Assembly: GCA_020351895.1 (NCBI GenBank)
Contig: CP070672.1
Location: 633,526 to 654,597 of the forward strand
Direction: 5' to 3'
DNA length: 21,072 bases
Source of the DNA: Thermoplasmata archaeon
GTDB lineage: Archaea; Thermoplasmatota; Thermoplasmata; GCA-020350865
A model generated the notes under the pieces. The model searched no databases, had not been told where the DNA came from, and saw only the letters and a program-made list of their open reading frames with translations. The position numbers and the translations under genes were made by a program. Below are positions 14,244 through 21,072 of this stretch, in pieces (position 1 is the stretch's first letter; every line of letters begins with the position of its first letter).

Positions 14244-17200
14244 GTAAAAGGTCGAAAGATGCGATACTAGAGATGATAGAGTTGGAAAAAGAAATGTATG
14301 AAAAAAATGAACTTGATACACATCTTATAGACGCAGTTAACCGAATGGACAGTGAAGGATTCAGATCTTTCGCAATTAAATTAATATCTTCTTTGGGCCT
14401 AGAAGCGATATCCCACGATTTTATGGGAGAGAGTGCAAATATAGAGGCTAAGGTGGGGGAAAAAATACAGGATGCCGAGTATCCAGTCTATAATATAAGA
14501 ATTCAGAGGAAGAGGGATGTGATTGAACCTGAGATCCTTCAGGAATTCATTGCAGAACAAAAGGGTAAGGATAGAGGAATGATATTTATCACAACCTCTC
14601 GCTTTACAGACGATGCAAAGCTGTATGCGAAAGAATTTGAAATAGATATCGTGGATGATGCATCATTGGTTGCTATTATGCGAAAATTCGACCTCGTGCG
14701 CGATGTTATGACATACAAGGATTCCAAGATTCTAAAAACAGAAATAGGAAGGTTTCTTCCCAGTATTGACAGGCTAGAAAATATAATGGAATCAGGAAAT
14801 AAGGCATACATTAATAAGGACTATCCTGAGGCCTTGAGATATTTTTCAAGGGCTACTGAATTGAAACCAACTTATGACACGGCATGGTATATGACGGGTG
14901 TGATTTTAAACGATTTGGAGAGGTACATTGAGGCCTTGGATGCATTCATGAAAGCACTAGAAAGTAATATCGAGAATGAGAAAGCCTGGTACAGTATGGG
15001 TTTGGCCCTGTTCTCTCTCGGTAGATTCGATGAGGAACTTGAGTGTTATGATAAGGCTATTGAATTGAAGAGGGACTTTTTAAGTGCTTGGAACAACAAG
15101 GGCGCTACACTGCTTCAGCTGGAAAGGTTCGAGGAAGCGATTACATGTTATGATGAGATTTTAAAACGAAATGATAACTTCAAAATGGCCTGGAACAACA
15201 AAGGGTTGGCACTTAAGAAATTACGGAGGACAGACGAAGCAATGGATTGCTTTAACAAGGCCATAAGAATAGATTCCAATTACATAGATGCTTGGATGAA
15301 TAAAGGATACTCACTTTTGGACGCGAGGCGATACAAAGAGGCATATCATTGCTTCGAGACCATCTTGGTCCTGGATGCCAATAAGTTATCGGCTCTTTAC
15401 GGTAAAGGAAGGGCTCTGGAGGGTATTGGCCAGTACAGCGAGGCTGTAAAGTGCTATGAAAGGATAATTACCATTGATTTGGGTTTTAATGCGGCTAAAC
15501 GGCGAAAAAAGAAGGCCACCAAATCTTTTGAGCAGAAGGGGGACTCACTTCTAGATGAAGATTTCTTCGACATAGGGGCAGAAATGGCATTGGAATATCA
15601 GGTCACATCACCTGGTGGAGAGAAGGGAAGAATCCTCGTTGAAAAGAAAGTGTCATTACCGCAAGTAATTGAGGTGGAGTCTAAAGAGATGAAAGAAGAC
15701 GATATCGAGGTTTTAATGGAGCGTGAATTAGAGGAGGAAATCAAAGGTGTAAAGGATTGGATAGAAAAAGAGCGGAGTGATATTGGAAGAAAAACTCATG
15801 AATTAGCAGTTAAAGCAAAGGCAGTGGAAAAAGAGGCACAGGAATACAATGAAAGACAAAGAGAGCTTGAAGAAAAGTGGAATGAATTAGAGCGAAGTGA
15901 AGAAGAAATCAGAGAGACAACTCTTGCCCTGACAGAGGAGAGGAAAGCAATTGAAAATGATAGAAGAGCCCTTGAAAGAGAAAAAAATGAGGTGGCGAGA
16001 CAGGCTCAAGCCGTAACGAAGGCTAATAAGAACATGACGGCAAAGGAAAGAAATTTAATCTCAAGGGAAGAGGAGATGAGAAAGCGTTATGAAGCCTTGG
16101 AAAACAAAGAGAAAGACATATCCCTTGACGAGAATGACATCAAGTCCGCAACAATGATTCTTAAAGAGGAGAGAGAGGCATTGGAAGATGAGAAAGAAGC
16201 CATTAGAAAAGAGAGGGAGGCCTTTGATAATGAGAAGGAAAAGGTTGCTCGGCAAGTTGAGGCTTTAGCACAGGCGAGAGAAAAGATGTCATTAAAAGAA
16301 GATACGATACGTACCAAAGAAGAGGAAATGAGAGAGTATGATGAGGGTATTGAGAACAAGGTTGATGAGCTGACCCGAAAGGAGAGGGAACTGGAAAATG
16401 TTGCGGCTGAGCTAAAAAAACAGCAGCAAGATATAGAAGTGCAGATGAAAATTCTAAGGGATAAGGAAAGAAGCCTTCAAGAAGATATGAGACTTCATGC
16501 TGAGAGGATTTCGGAAGAAGGAAAGGATCAGGGGCAGGAAGAATTTGAGGAACCTGAAACAGAAGGGAGGGTTGAAGAGGAAGAGGAGGTTGAAGCCGCT
16601 TTACAAGAACTGTTGAAGGCCGGTGATTTGGCAAAAAAGGAGGAGGCGGTGATTGCAGAAGCACAAGAGGAAGTCATGGCGGTTACAGAAGGGGAAGGCG
16701 TTTTGGATCAGGCTGAAGAGATATTTGAACCCATGGAAGAAGAACCGTCACCGAGTATCATGCCTTTACCAAAAGAGGGGATGGAAAAGGGTTTGGCTAT
16801 TGAGGAAATGACGGCATTTAAAGAAATACTCGCATATTACAGCCTGGAGTATTTTGATGATGCCTTGGAGAGCATAGAGCAATCTCTACGGGATGGTTTA
16901 AAATCTAAACTTCTTTGGAACTTGAAGGGGAATATTCTTCGAGAGAGAAAACAACTTGAAGAGGCCATGGTCTGCTACGATAGTGCCCTTAATTTGGACC
17001 AGAATAATATCATCACTTTGACTAACAAGATGTCGCTGAGTTCCGATCTTGGAAGAAATGAAGAGGCTCAAAAATGCTGTAAAAGGATTCTCGCCTTAAG
17101 GCCAAATGATAGGATGTTTTTCCTTCAGAAAGGCCTTTTAGAGGTGAAAGCAGGTATGATTGATGAAGCCATTTCCACAATCGATAATCTACTTAATATC

Positions 17201-18322
17201 CATGATAATCTGGAGGTAGCCTGGAATCTTAAGGGGATCCTTTTACAGGGCCAGAACAAGGATGAAGAGACAATATATTTCTATGAAAAAGCATTGGAGA
17301 AAAATCCAGAGTATGCCACGGCATTAAACAACAAAGGGGTTATGCTTTTTCATTCTAAAAAATACGAGGAGGCCCTGGATTGTTTTAACAAGGCTCTCGA
17401 GTTCATGCCCAATGATCTTATTGAACGTAACAAAAAGGCTACCCTCCTACATCTGGATAAATCCGATATTATCGAAGATCAAATGGAGCCGGAAGTAACA
17501 GATAAGGAAATTGAAGGATTTATCGAAACAAGAGATCCCTCTGAGGTGATCGATGAAGCAATTAGCGAGTTAGAAAAATTCCCCGAGGCCCAAGAAGAGG
17601 TTGTAAAGGAGGAAGAGAGCGGTGGGGTTGCCTCCCTTTTCATGTGCCCCTCATGCGGGGCTTTCGTCAGTGAATCTGCAATAAAATGCGAAAAATGTGG
17701 TTATGACTTCGAAGAAGAAATGGAGCATATGATTGATGAAAAAGGTGAGGAAGGGATCGAGGAAAAGACCGAAATGGAGGTTTCGGAAAGGCCAAAGGAG
17801 CAAGTTAAGGAAGAGATTATTGGAAAACCCAAAGTGGAGGTTGAGGAAGAAATCAAGAAACCAGTTAAAAAGGAACAAAGGGGGAAGCCCAAGGAAAAGG
17901 TGGAGAAGGAATTAGAGAAGAAATATAAAGTTAAGGCAAATAAGGAAATCGAAAAAAAGGCCAAGATGGACACTAAAAAAGAGCAAAAAGATAAAGTTGA
18001 GAAAGATATTCATAAGAAACCTAAAGAGAAGGTTAAGAAGGAAATTATTAAAAGACCAAAAAAGGAAAAAATGAAGGTACCAAGAAAGGAACCCCCTAGG
18101 AAGGCTAAGAAGCCCACCAAGGAGGAAACTATATCAAAACTCATGGGTATTTCAGGTGTGGGCAGATCGAAAGCTGAAGCATTGTATGATGCAGGTTACA
18201 GAAGTTATGATTCCCTAAGAAAAGTTTCCATATCAGATCTATCAAAAGTCAAGGGAATTGGGAAAAACCGGGCCAAAGATATTAAAAACTGGCTGAAAAT
18301 TAAAAAACTCAAGGATGATTAA
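14240..18322 (+). CDS. Mrr-type nuclease-like domain fused to TPRs, coiled coil, zinc ribbon and HhH (1360 aa)
   Basis: Domains in order: an Mrr/restriction-endonuclease-like domain (about 33-152) with Q89-R-K91 (the QxK signature strand, IRIQRKR), a possible acidic partner E69, and the typical GMIFITTSRFTDDAKLYA (113-130) and IDIVDDASL segments; about seven TPRs (181-425); a long charged coiled coil (about 485-760); a Glu-rich spacer (765-850); about six TPRs (856-1068); a zinc ribbon with C1136, C1139, C1150 and C1153 (CPSCG, CEKCG); a Lys/Glu-rich linker (1160-1292); and a C-terminal double helix-hairpin-helix (1294-1352; GISGVGRSKAEAL, VKGIGKNRAKDI). HhH and zinc-ribbon parts suggest DNA binding; TPRs and coiled coil suggest scaffolding and self-association. 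Whether the nuclease domain is active is unclear, because the usual aspartate is not obvious. It overlaps the upstream TPR gene by 4 bp and precedes the first GTPase by 32 bp. Confidence 0.85.
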   Translation: MSKRSKDAILEMIELEKEMYEKNELDTHLIDAVNRMDSEGFRSFAIKLISSLGLEAISHDFMGESANIEAKVGEKIQDAEYPVYNIRIQRKRDVIEPEILQEFIAEQKGKDRGMIFITTSRFTDDAKLYAKEFEIDIVDDASLVAIMRKFDLVRDVMTYKDSKILKTEIGRFLPSIDRLENIMESGNKAYINKDYPEALRYFSRATELKPTYDTAWYMTGVILNDLERYIEALDAFMKALESNIENEKAWYSMGLALFSLGRFDEELECYDKAIELKRDFLSAWNNKGATLLQLERFEEAITCYDEILKRNDNFKMAWNNKGLALKKLRRTDEAMDCFNKAIRIDSNYIDAWMNKGYSLLDARRYKEAYHCFETILVLDANKLSALYGKGRALEGIGQYSEAVKCYERIITIDLGFNAAKRRKKKATKSFEQKGDSLLDEDFFDIGAEMALEYQVTSPGGEKGRILVEKKVSLPQVIEVESKEMKEDDIEVLMERELEEEIKGVKDWIEKERSDIGRKTHELAVKAKAVEKEAQEYNERQRELEEKWNELERSEEEIRETTLALTEERKAIENDRRALEREKNEVARQAQAVTKANKNMTAKERNLISREEEMRKRYEALENKEKDISLDENDIKSATMILKEEREALEDEKEAIRKEREAFDNEKEKVARQVEALAQAREKMSLKEDTIRTKEEEMREYDEGIENKVDELTRKERELENVAAELKKQQQDIEVQMKILRDKERSLQEDMRLHAERISEEGKDQGQEEFEEPETEGRVEEEEEVEAALQELLKAGDLAKKEEAVIAEAQEEVMAVTEGEGVLDQAEEIFEPMEEEPSPSIMPLPKEGMEKGLAIEEMTAFKEILAYYSLEYFDDALESIEQSLRDGLKSKLLWNLKGNILRERKQLEEAMVCYDSALNLDQNNIITLTNKMSLSSDLGRNEEAQKCCKRILALRPNDRMFFLQKGLLEVKAGMIDEAISTIDNLLNIHDNLEVAWNLKGILLQGQNKDEETIYFYEKALEKNPEYATALNNKGVMLFHSKKYEEALDCFNKALEFMPNDLIERNKKATLLHLDKSDIIEDQMEPEVTDKEIEGFIETRDPSEVIDEAISELEKFPEAQEEVVKEEESGGVASLFMCPSCGAFVSESAIKCEKCGYDFEEEMEHMIDEKGEEGIEEKTEMEVSERPKEQVKEEIIGKPKVEVEEEIKKPVKKEQRGKPKEKVEKELEKKYKVKANKEIEKKAKMDTKKEQKDKVEKDIHKKPKEKVKKEIIKRPKKEKMKVPRKEPPRKAKKPTKEETISKLMGISGVGRSKAEALYDAGYRSYDSLRKVSISDLSKVKGIGKNRAKDIKNWLKIKKLKDD

Positions 18323-18354
18323 CAGTTCATAACACAAGATTAGGTGTGATAGAA

Positions 18355-19209
18355 ATGACCGAAGTTAGGGACTTGATGAAGAAGATGTGCGTGATCGGTG
18401 AAGCAAGTGTTGGAAAGACAAGCCTGATTCGCCGGTTCGTGGTGGATAAATTCGATGATAAATATATTGTCACAATTGGCACAAAAACCTCAAAGAAGAT
18501 CTTAAATTTCAAAGATGGTGACACCAGTGTCAATTTAAAATTGATAATCTGGGACATTCTTGGGCAAAGAAGCTTTCCCAAGCTTAAGGAATCGGCTTTT
18601 AAGGGCTCGAATGGGGCCTTTATAGTTTTGGATCTATCAAGGAGGGAAACCCTGTACGCATTTGAGGGTTGGCTTTCATCTCTCTACAAGGTGGTGGGTG
18701 AGATTCCAGTGATCGTTCTGGCTAATAAGAACGATTTAAAGGGGGAGTTCGGCAAGGAGGAGATAGATATGCTTGTCAAGGACTATGGTTTTCCATATTA
18801 CTTAACCAGTGCCAAGACTGGGAAGAATGTAAACGATGCTTTCTATACCCTGGGAAGAATGATGCTTAAGCCCTCGAAGGAAAAGAAAATCGGGCCAGTG
18901 CTTGAAAAGTCCAGGGCATTTAAGATGGAGATCGATAAAGAGATAGACCCAGACAGGAGATTCACAATATTAGAGGTTGAGGATATAATCATGACAAGGT
19001 ACTGCGAGCTTCTTGAGGACCCTGAGTATGCCATGGCTATCATCAGAGCACAATTCAAAAGAGCAGATCTGGATTTCAGAAATCCTTCAATTGAGGGTCT
19101 TAAACAGGTTGTTGATTTCCTTATCAGTGCCGCCGCAGATCAGGTAGAGTCATCACGGTTGGATAAAGAAGGAATAGTTTATGCGAATTTGATAAGAAGA
19201 ATCGGTTGA
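18355..19209 (+). CDS. Ras-like small GTPase with helical C-terminal extension (first of a pair)
   Basis: The GTPase fold spans about 8-165: P-loop GEASVGKTS (15-23), switch-I threonine in VTIGTK (40-44), G3 WDILGQ (66-71, Ras uses DTAGQ), G4 NKND (124-127) and G5 TSAK (151-154). It resembles Rab/Ran-type Ras-superfamily proteins (RRFVVDKFDDKYIVTIG). All nucleotide-binding motifs are intact, including the catalytic-type Gln 71. The remaining ~115 residues form a charged linker and a helical extension (about 205-260; EDPEYAMAIIRAQFKRADLD). No lipidation cysteine is present. I choose ATG 18355, preceded by GGTGTGAT 4 nt upstream; a GTG at 18346 lies inside that site. It follows the nuclease-like gene by 32 bp and is paralogous to the next gene. 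Confidence 0.92.
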   Translation: MTEVRDLMKKMCVIGEASVGKTSLIRRFVVDKFDDKYIVTIGTKTSKKILNFKDGDTSVNLKLIIWDILGQRSFPKLKESAFKGSNGAFIVLDLSRRETLYAFEGWLSSLYKVVGEIPVIVLANKNDLKGEFGKEEIDMLVKDYGFPYYLTSAKTGKNVNDAFYTLGRMMLKPSKEKKIGPVLEKSRAFKMEIDKEIDPDRRFTILEVEDIIMTRYCELLEDPEYAMAIIRAQFKRADLDFRNPSIEGLKQVVDFLISAAADQVESSRLDKEGIVYANLIRRIG

Positions 19210-19217
19210 AGAGGCAG

Positions 19218-19231
19218 AATATATATTAAAA
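19218..19231 (+). promoter_or_regulatory. Possible internal TATA box before the second GTPase
   Basis: AATATATATTAAAA lies in the 42-bp gap between the GTPase genes, centred 26-27 bp before the ATG at 19252, the spacing expected for a leaderless archaeal transcript. The AT-rich gap could also be simple spacer, and the gene has a GGTGTGAT site for coupled translation. Confidence 0.3.
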
Positions 19232-19251
19232 TTAAATTGGTGTGATTGACC

Positions 19252-20091
19252 ATGACCAATCTAAAAGAAATTCAAAAGAAGATCATTCTTCTCGGTGATG
19301 GGGCGGTGGGAAAAACAAGCCTAATTAGAAGGTTTGTTGTGGACAAATTCGATGATGAGTATATCGTTACAATAGGCTCGAAAATCACTGCAAAGGATCT
19401 ACAGATGAATGTGGATGGTGGGATGATCTACCTCAAGCTCCAAATTTGGGATATACTAGGTCAGAAAGGGTACACAAAACTGCATAACTCCAGTTTTAGA
19501 GGAACGGATGGAGTATTCTTTGTAGCGGACATAACGAGGAAAGAGACCCTTGAGAACTTGGAGAGCTATTGGATCCCAGAAGTTCAAAACATAGCAGGCA
19601 CGGTTCCTTTCGTTATAATGGCAAACAAATCCGATCTTATAAGAAAAGCGGAATTCAATGAGAATGAACTGAAATCATTTGCATCCAAACACAAGGCGCC
19701 TTTCTACCTTACGAGTGCTAAAAGCGGCGAAAATGTGAAAAGAGCATTCGAAGCCATTGGTCGAAGAATGCTTAAACTCTGGGTTGTAGAGCCTCCAAGA
19801 CCCACTGAAACTGGGCCGATGGATGATAAAGTAAGCGATATTTCCATAGTAATCGACAAAATAATGGACGATTTTTGCCAAGAATACGGTGATCTAGAGG
19901 ATGCGATGCCTGTTTTGAGAAAACAATTCGAACTTGCAGAGTTGGATCTCAACCACCCCACTGAAGAGGCCTTAAGAAGGGCTGTTGGAAGATTGGCGAT
20001 GATCGAAAAAGGCTATAAGAAAAAGGAAATTGCAGATATAAATTATAATAAAAGGATCAAATGGATAGAAGGAAAAGAAACCCAATCATGA
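19252..20091 (+). CDS. Ras-like small GTPase with helical C-terminal extension (second of a pair)
   Basis: This 279-residue paralog keeps all G motifs: P-loop GDGAVGKTS (15-23), VTIGSK (39-44), WDILGQ (66-71), NKSD (125-128) and TSAK (154-157). The segment KTSLIRRFVVDKFDDEYIVT is almost identical to the first GTPase, and the DNA there is also close, so this is a tandem duplication. The C-terminal helical extension (about 185-250; LEDAMPVLRKQFELAELD) aligns with that of its neighbour; the last ~30 residues are basic. ATG 19252 is preceded by GGTGTGAT 5 nt upstream; the TTG at 19246 that would add two residues overlaps that site. Two diverged GTPases side by side may act as a pair or on different partners within the operon. 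Confidence 0.92.
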   Translation: MTNLKEIQKKIILLGDGAVGKTSLIRRFVVDKFDDEYIVTIGSKITAKDLQMNVDGGMIYLKLQIWDILGQKGYTKLHNSSFRGTDGVFFVADITRKETLENLESYWIPEVQNIAGTVPFVIMANKSDLIRKAEFNENELKSFASKHKAPFYLTSAKSGENVKRAFEAIGRRMLKLWVVEPPRPTETGPMDDKVSDISIVIDKIMDDFCQEYGDLEDAMPVLRKQFELAELDLNHPTEEALRRAVGRLAMIEKGYKKKEIADINYNKRIKWIEGKETQS

Positions 20092-20303
20092 AAGATCCCA
20101 AAGCTCGAAACGAAAAAATCACCTTCAATGTCAAATTCATTATTAATGCATCATTGTATTAGGATATAGACCTGCTAGTGAATCATCCAGTGTACAATTT
20201 TTCTTCCGCTTTTTGATAATCAAACATGATTTTCTAGTCAAAAGTTTTAATCAATTTTAGTAGCTATGATATGTACGGCTATTATAACATATAAACAGTG
20301 GTT

Positions 20304-21072
20304 ATGAGCGAAGAAAATGGGGAAAAAATAGCACCGATAAAAGTTAACGAATCAGAAAATGCCATTGGGATCAATTCAATTGTAATCATAATCAAGCATT
20401 TAATAGGTCGAGGCCAAAAGATGCTCAAAAGTTGGACGAAGAAGGTGTATTCCCTCTGCTTAATCTTAATGCTCATTATATCCCCTCAAATTTCCATATT
20501 TCTTTGGAATGGGAAAGAATTAGCAAAAGGCGCAACACTTTTAGATCCCATGGCGACAATAACGGGTCCGGATGATGAAAGCAGATTTGGATGGAATGTA
20601 TCCTGGGTAGGAGATGTGAATGGTGACGGGTATGATGATATCATTGCAGGGGCGCCCTATAACGACGCAATTGTGGGGAACTGGTGGGATTTAAATTGGA
20701 TGTATCGCATGAAACTGACATTCAACAACAGCGATCAAACTGAAACTCTACAGGATTTTCCGGTTCTAGTGAATCTAAGCTCAATAAATATTGATTATGG
20801 AAGGTTAAAGCCAGATGGGACGGATTTGAGATTCGTTGACGCGGATAACCAAACTGAGCTAAAATATCACATTGAAGAGTGGGATATCTCGGGATACAGC
20901 TATGTTTGGGTGAATGTTACGGAAATTCAAGGCAGCCCATCATCGGAACATATCTGGATGTACTACGGAAATTCGGATGCCTCCAATGTTCAGGATGTCA
21001 AGGGAACCTACGATGGTAGTTTTTCCGGGGTGTGGCATATGAATGAAACCTCAGGGATACACTTAGATGCCA
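20304..21072 (+). CDS. FG-GAP/DUF2341/LamG-type surface protein (N-terminal part, runs off the right edge)
   Basis: An open frame of 256 codons from ATG 20304 reaches the window end without a stop. Residues 40-68 have signal-peptide shape (MLKSWTKK followed by VYSLCLILMLIIS). A short FG-GAP (integrin-alpha-like) repeat follows at about 82-112, with FGWNVSWVGDVNGDGYDD and its DxNxDGxxD calcium loop. A DUF2341 domain covers about 121-230 (WMYRMKLTF, DFPVLVNL, LRFVDADN, HIWMYYGN), and GVWHMNE begins a LamG/concanavalin-like domain. Such chains are seen in archaeal cell-surface proteins that bind sugars or other surfaces. ATG 20421 (M40) would make the signal peptide N-terminal and is a strong alternative start; the 39 residues before it would be cytoplasmic. 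The ligand is unknown. Confidence 0.8.
   Translation, partial: MSEENGEKIAPIKVNESENAIGINSIVIIIKHLIGRGQKMLKSWTKKVYSLCLILMLIISPQISIFLWNGKELAKGATLLDPMATITGPDDESRFGWNVSWVGDVNGDGYDDIIAGAPYNDAIVGNWWDLNWMYRMKLTFNNSDQTETLQDFPVLVNLSSINIDYGRLKPDGTDLRFVDADNQTELKYHIEEWDISGYSYVWVNVTEIQGSPSSEHIWMYYGNSDASNVQDVKGTYDGSFSGVWHMNETSGIHLDA

Noticed and set aside
15700..16520. Repetitive GAG/AAA-rich DNA that could be taken for a tandem repeat or low-complexity locus
   Set aside because: The frame is open throughout and encodes a regular charged coiled coil; no unit repeats exactly at DNA level.
16203..16664. 153-codon minus-strand frame inside the 1360-residue gene
   Set aside because: It is a shadow of the Glu/Lys-rich coiled-coil codons, giving a Leu/Pro/Ser-rich product.

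Overview
This window comes from an archaeon, most likely a member of the Thermoplasmatota (Thermoplasmata or Methanomassiliicoccales-like); the exact lineage is an inference. The archaeal signs are an archaeal-length SRP54, the m1-pseudouridine-54 tRNA methyltransferase TrmY, a pilin with the archaeal DUF1628-type N-terminus, a FilR1/DUF1724-type regulator, TATA-box promoters, and Shine-Dalgarno sites of the GGAGG/GGTGAT type. The DNA is moderately AT-rich and fairly densely coded. Several very long modular surface proteins are present.

Left part (1-2175, all minus strand): the start of a PKD-domain surface protein that runs off the left edge, a type IV pilin-like protein, and a two-gene unit encoding a 90-residue helical protein and a 108-residue membrane protein. 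A G-rich tract and T-rich terminator sequence separate the pilin from the two-gene unit. A divergent promoter region (2176-2346) with an operator-like palindrome follows. Next come srp54 and trmY on the plus strand (2347-4317), the conserved housekeeping part.

Middle part (4318-7048): a mostly non-coding stretch that hides a probable 41-codon gene on the minus strand, then a FilR1-like winged-helix regulator, convergent with a 372-residue protein that has a helix-hairpin-helix-like N-terminus and a zinc ribbon. A long imperfect inverted repeat covers the two convergent gene ends.

Right part (7049-21072): an 1817-residue secreted multidomain protein (two anchor-J/MAM-like domains, CARDB-like, two lamin-tail, VWA, two fibronectin-like domains and a duplicated C-terminal module). 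It is followed by a four-gene operon (12681-20091) that is the most interesting part of the window: a zinc-ribbon TPR protein, overlapping by 4 bp a 1360-residue protein that fuses an Mrr-type restriction-endonuclease-like domain to TPRs, a long coiled coil, more TPRs, a zinc ribbon, a lysine/glutamate-rich linker and a C-terminal helix-hairpin-helix, and then two tandem Ras-like small GTPases with a shared helical C-terminal extension. This reads as one scaffold/nuclease-like/GTPase system; I do not know a described counterpart. The window ends inside another surface protein (FG-GAP, DUF2341, start of a LamG-like domain).

No rRNA, tRNA, CRISPR array, insertion sequence or phage gene was seen.
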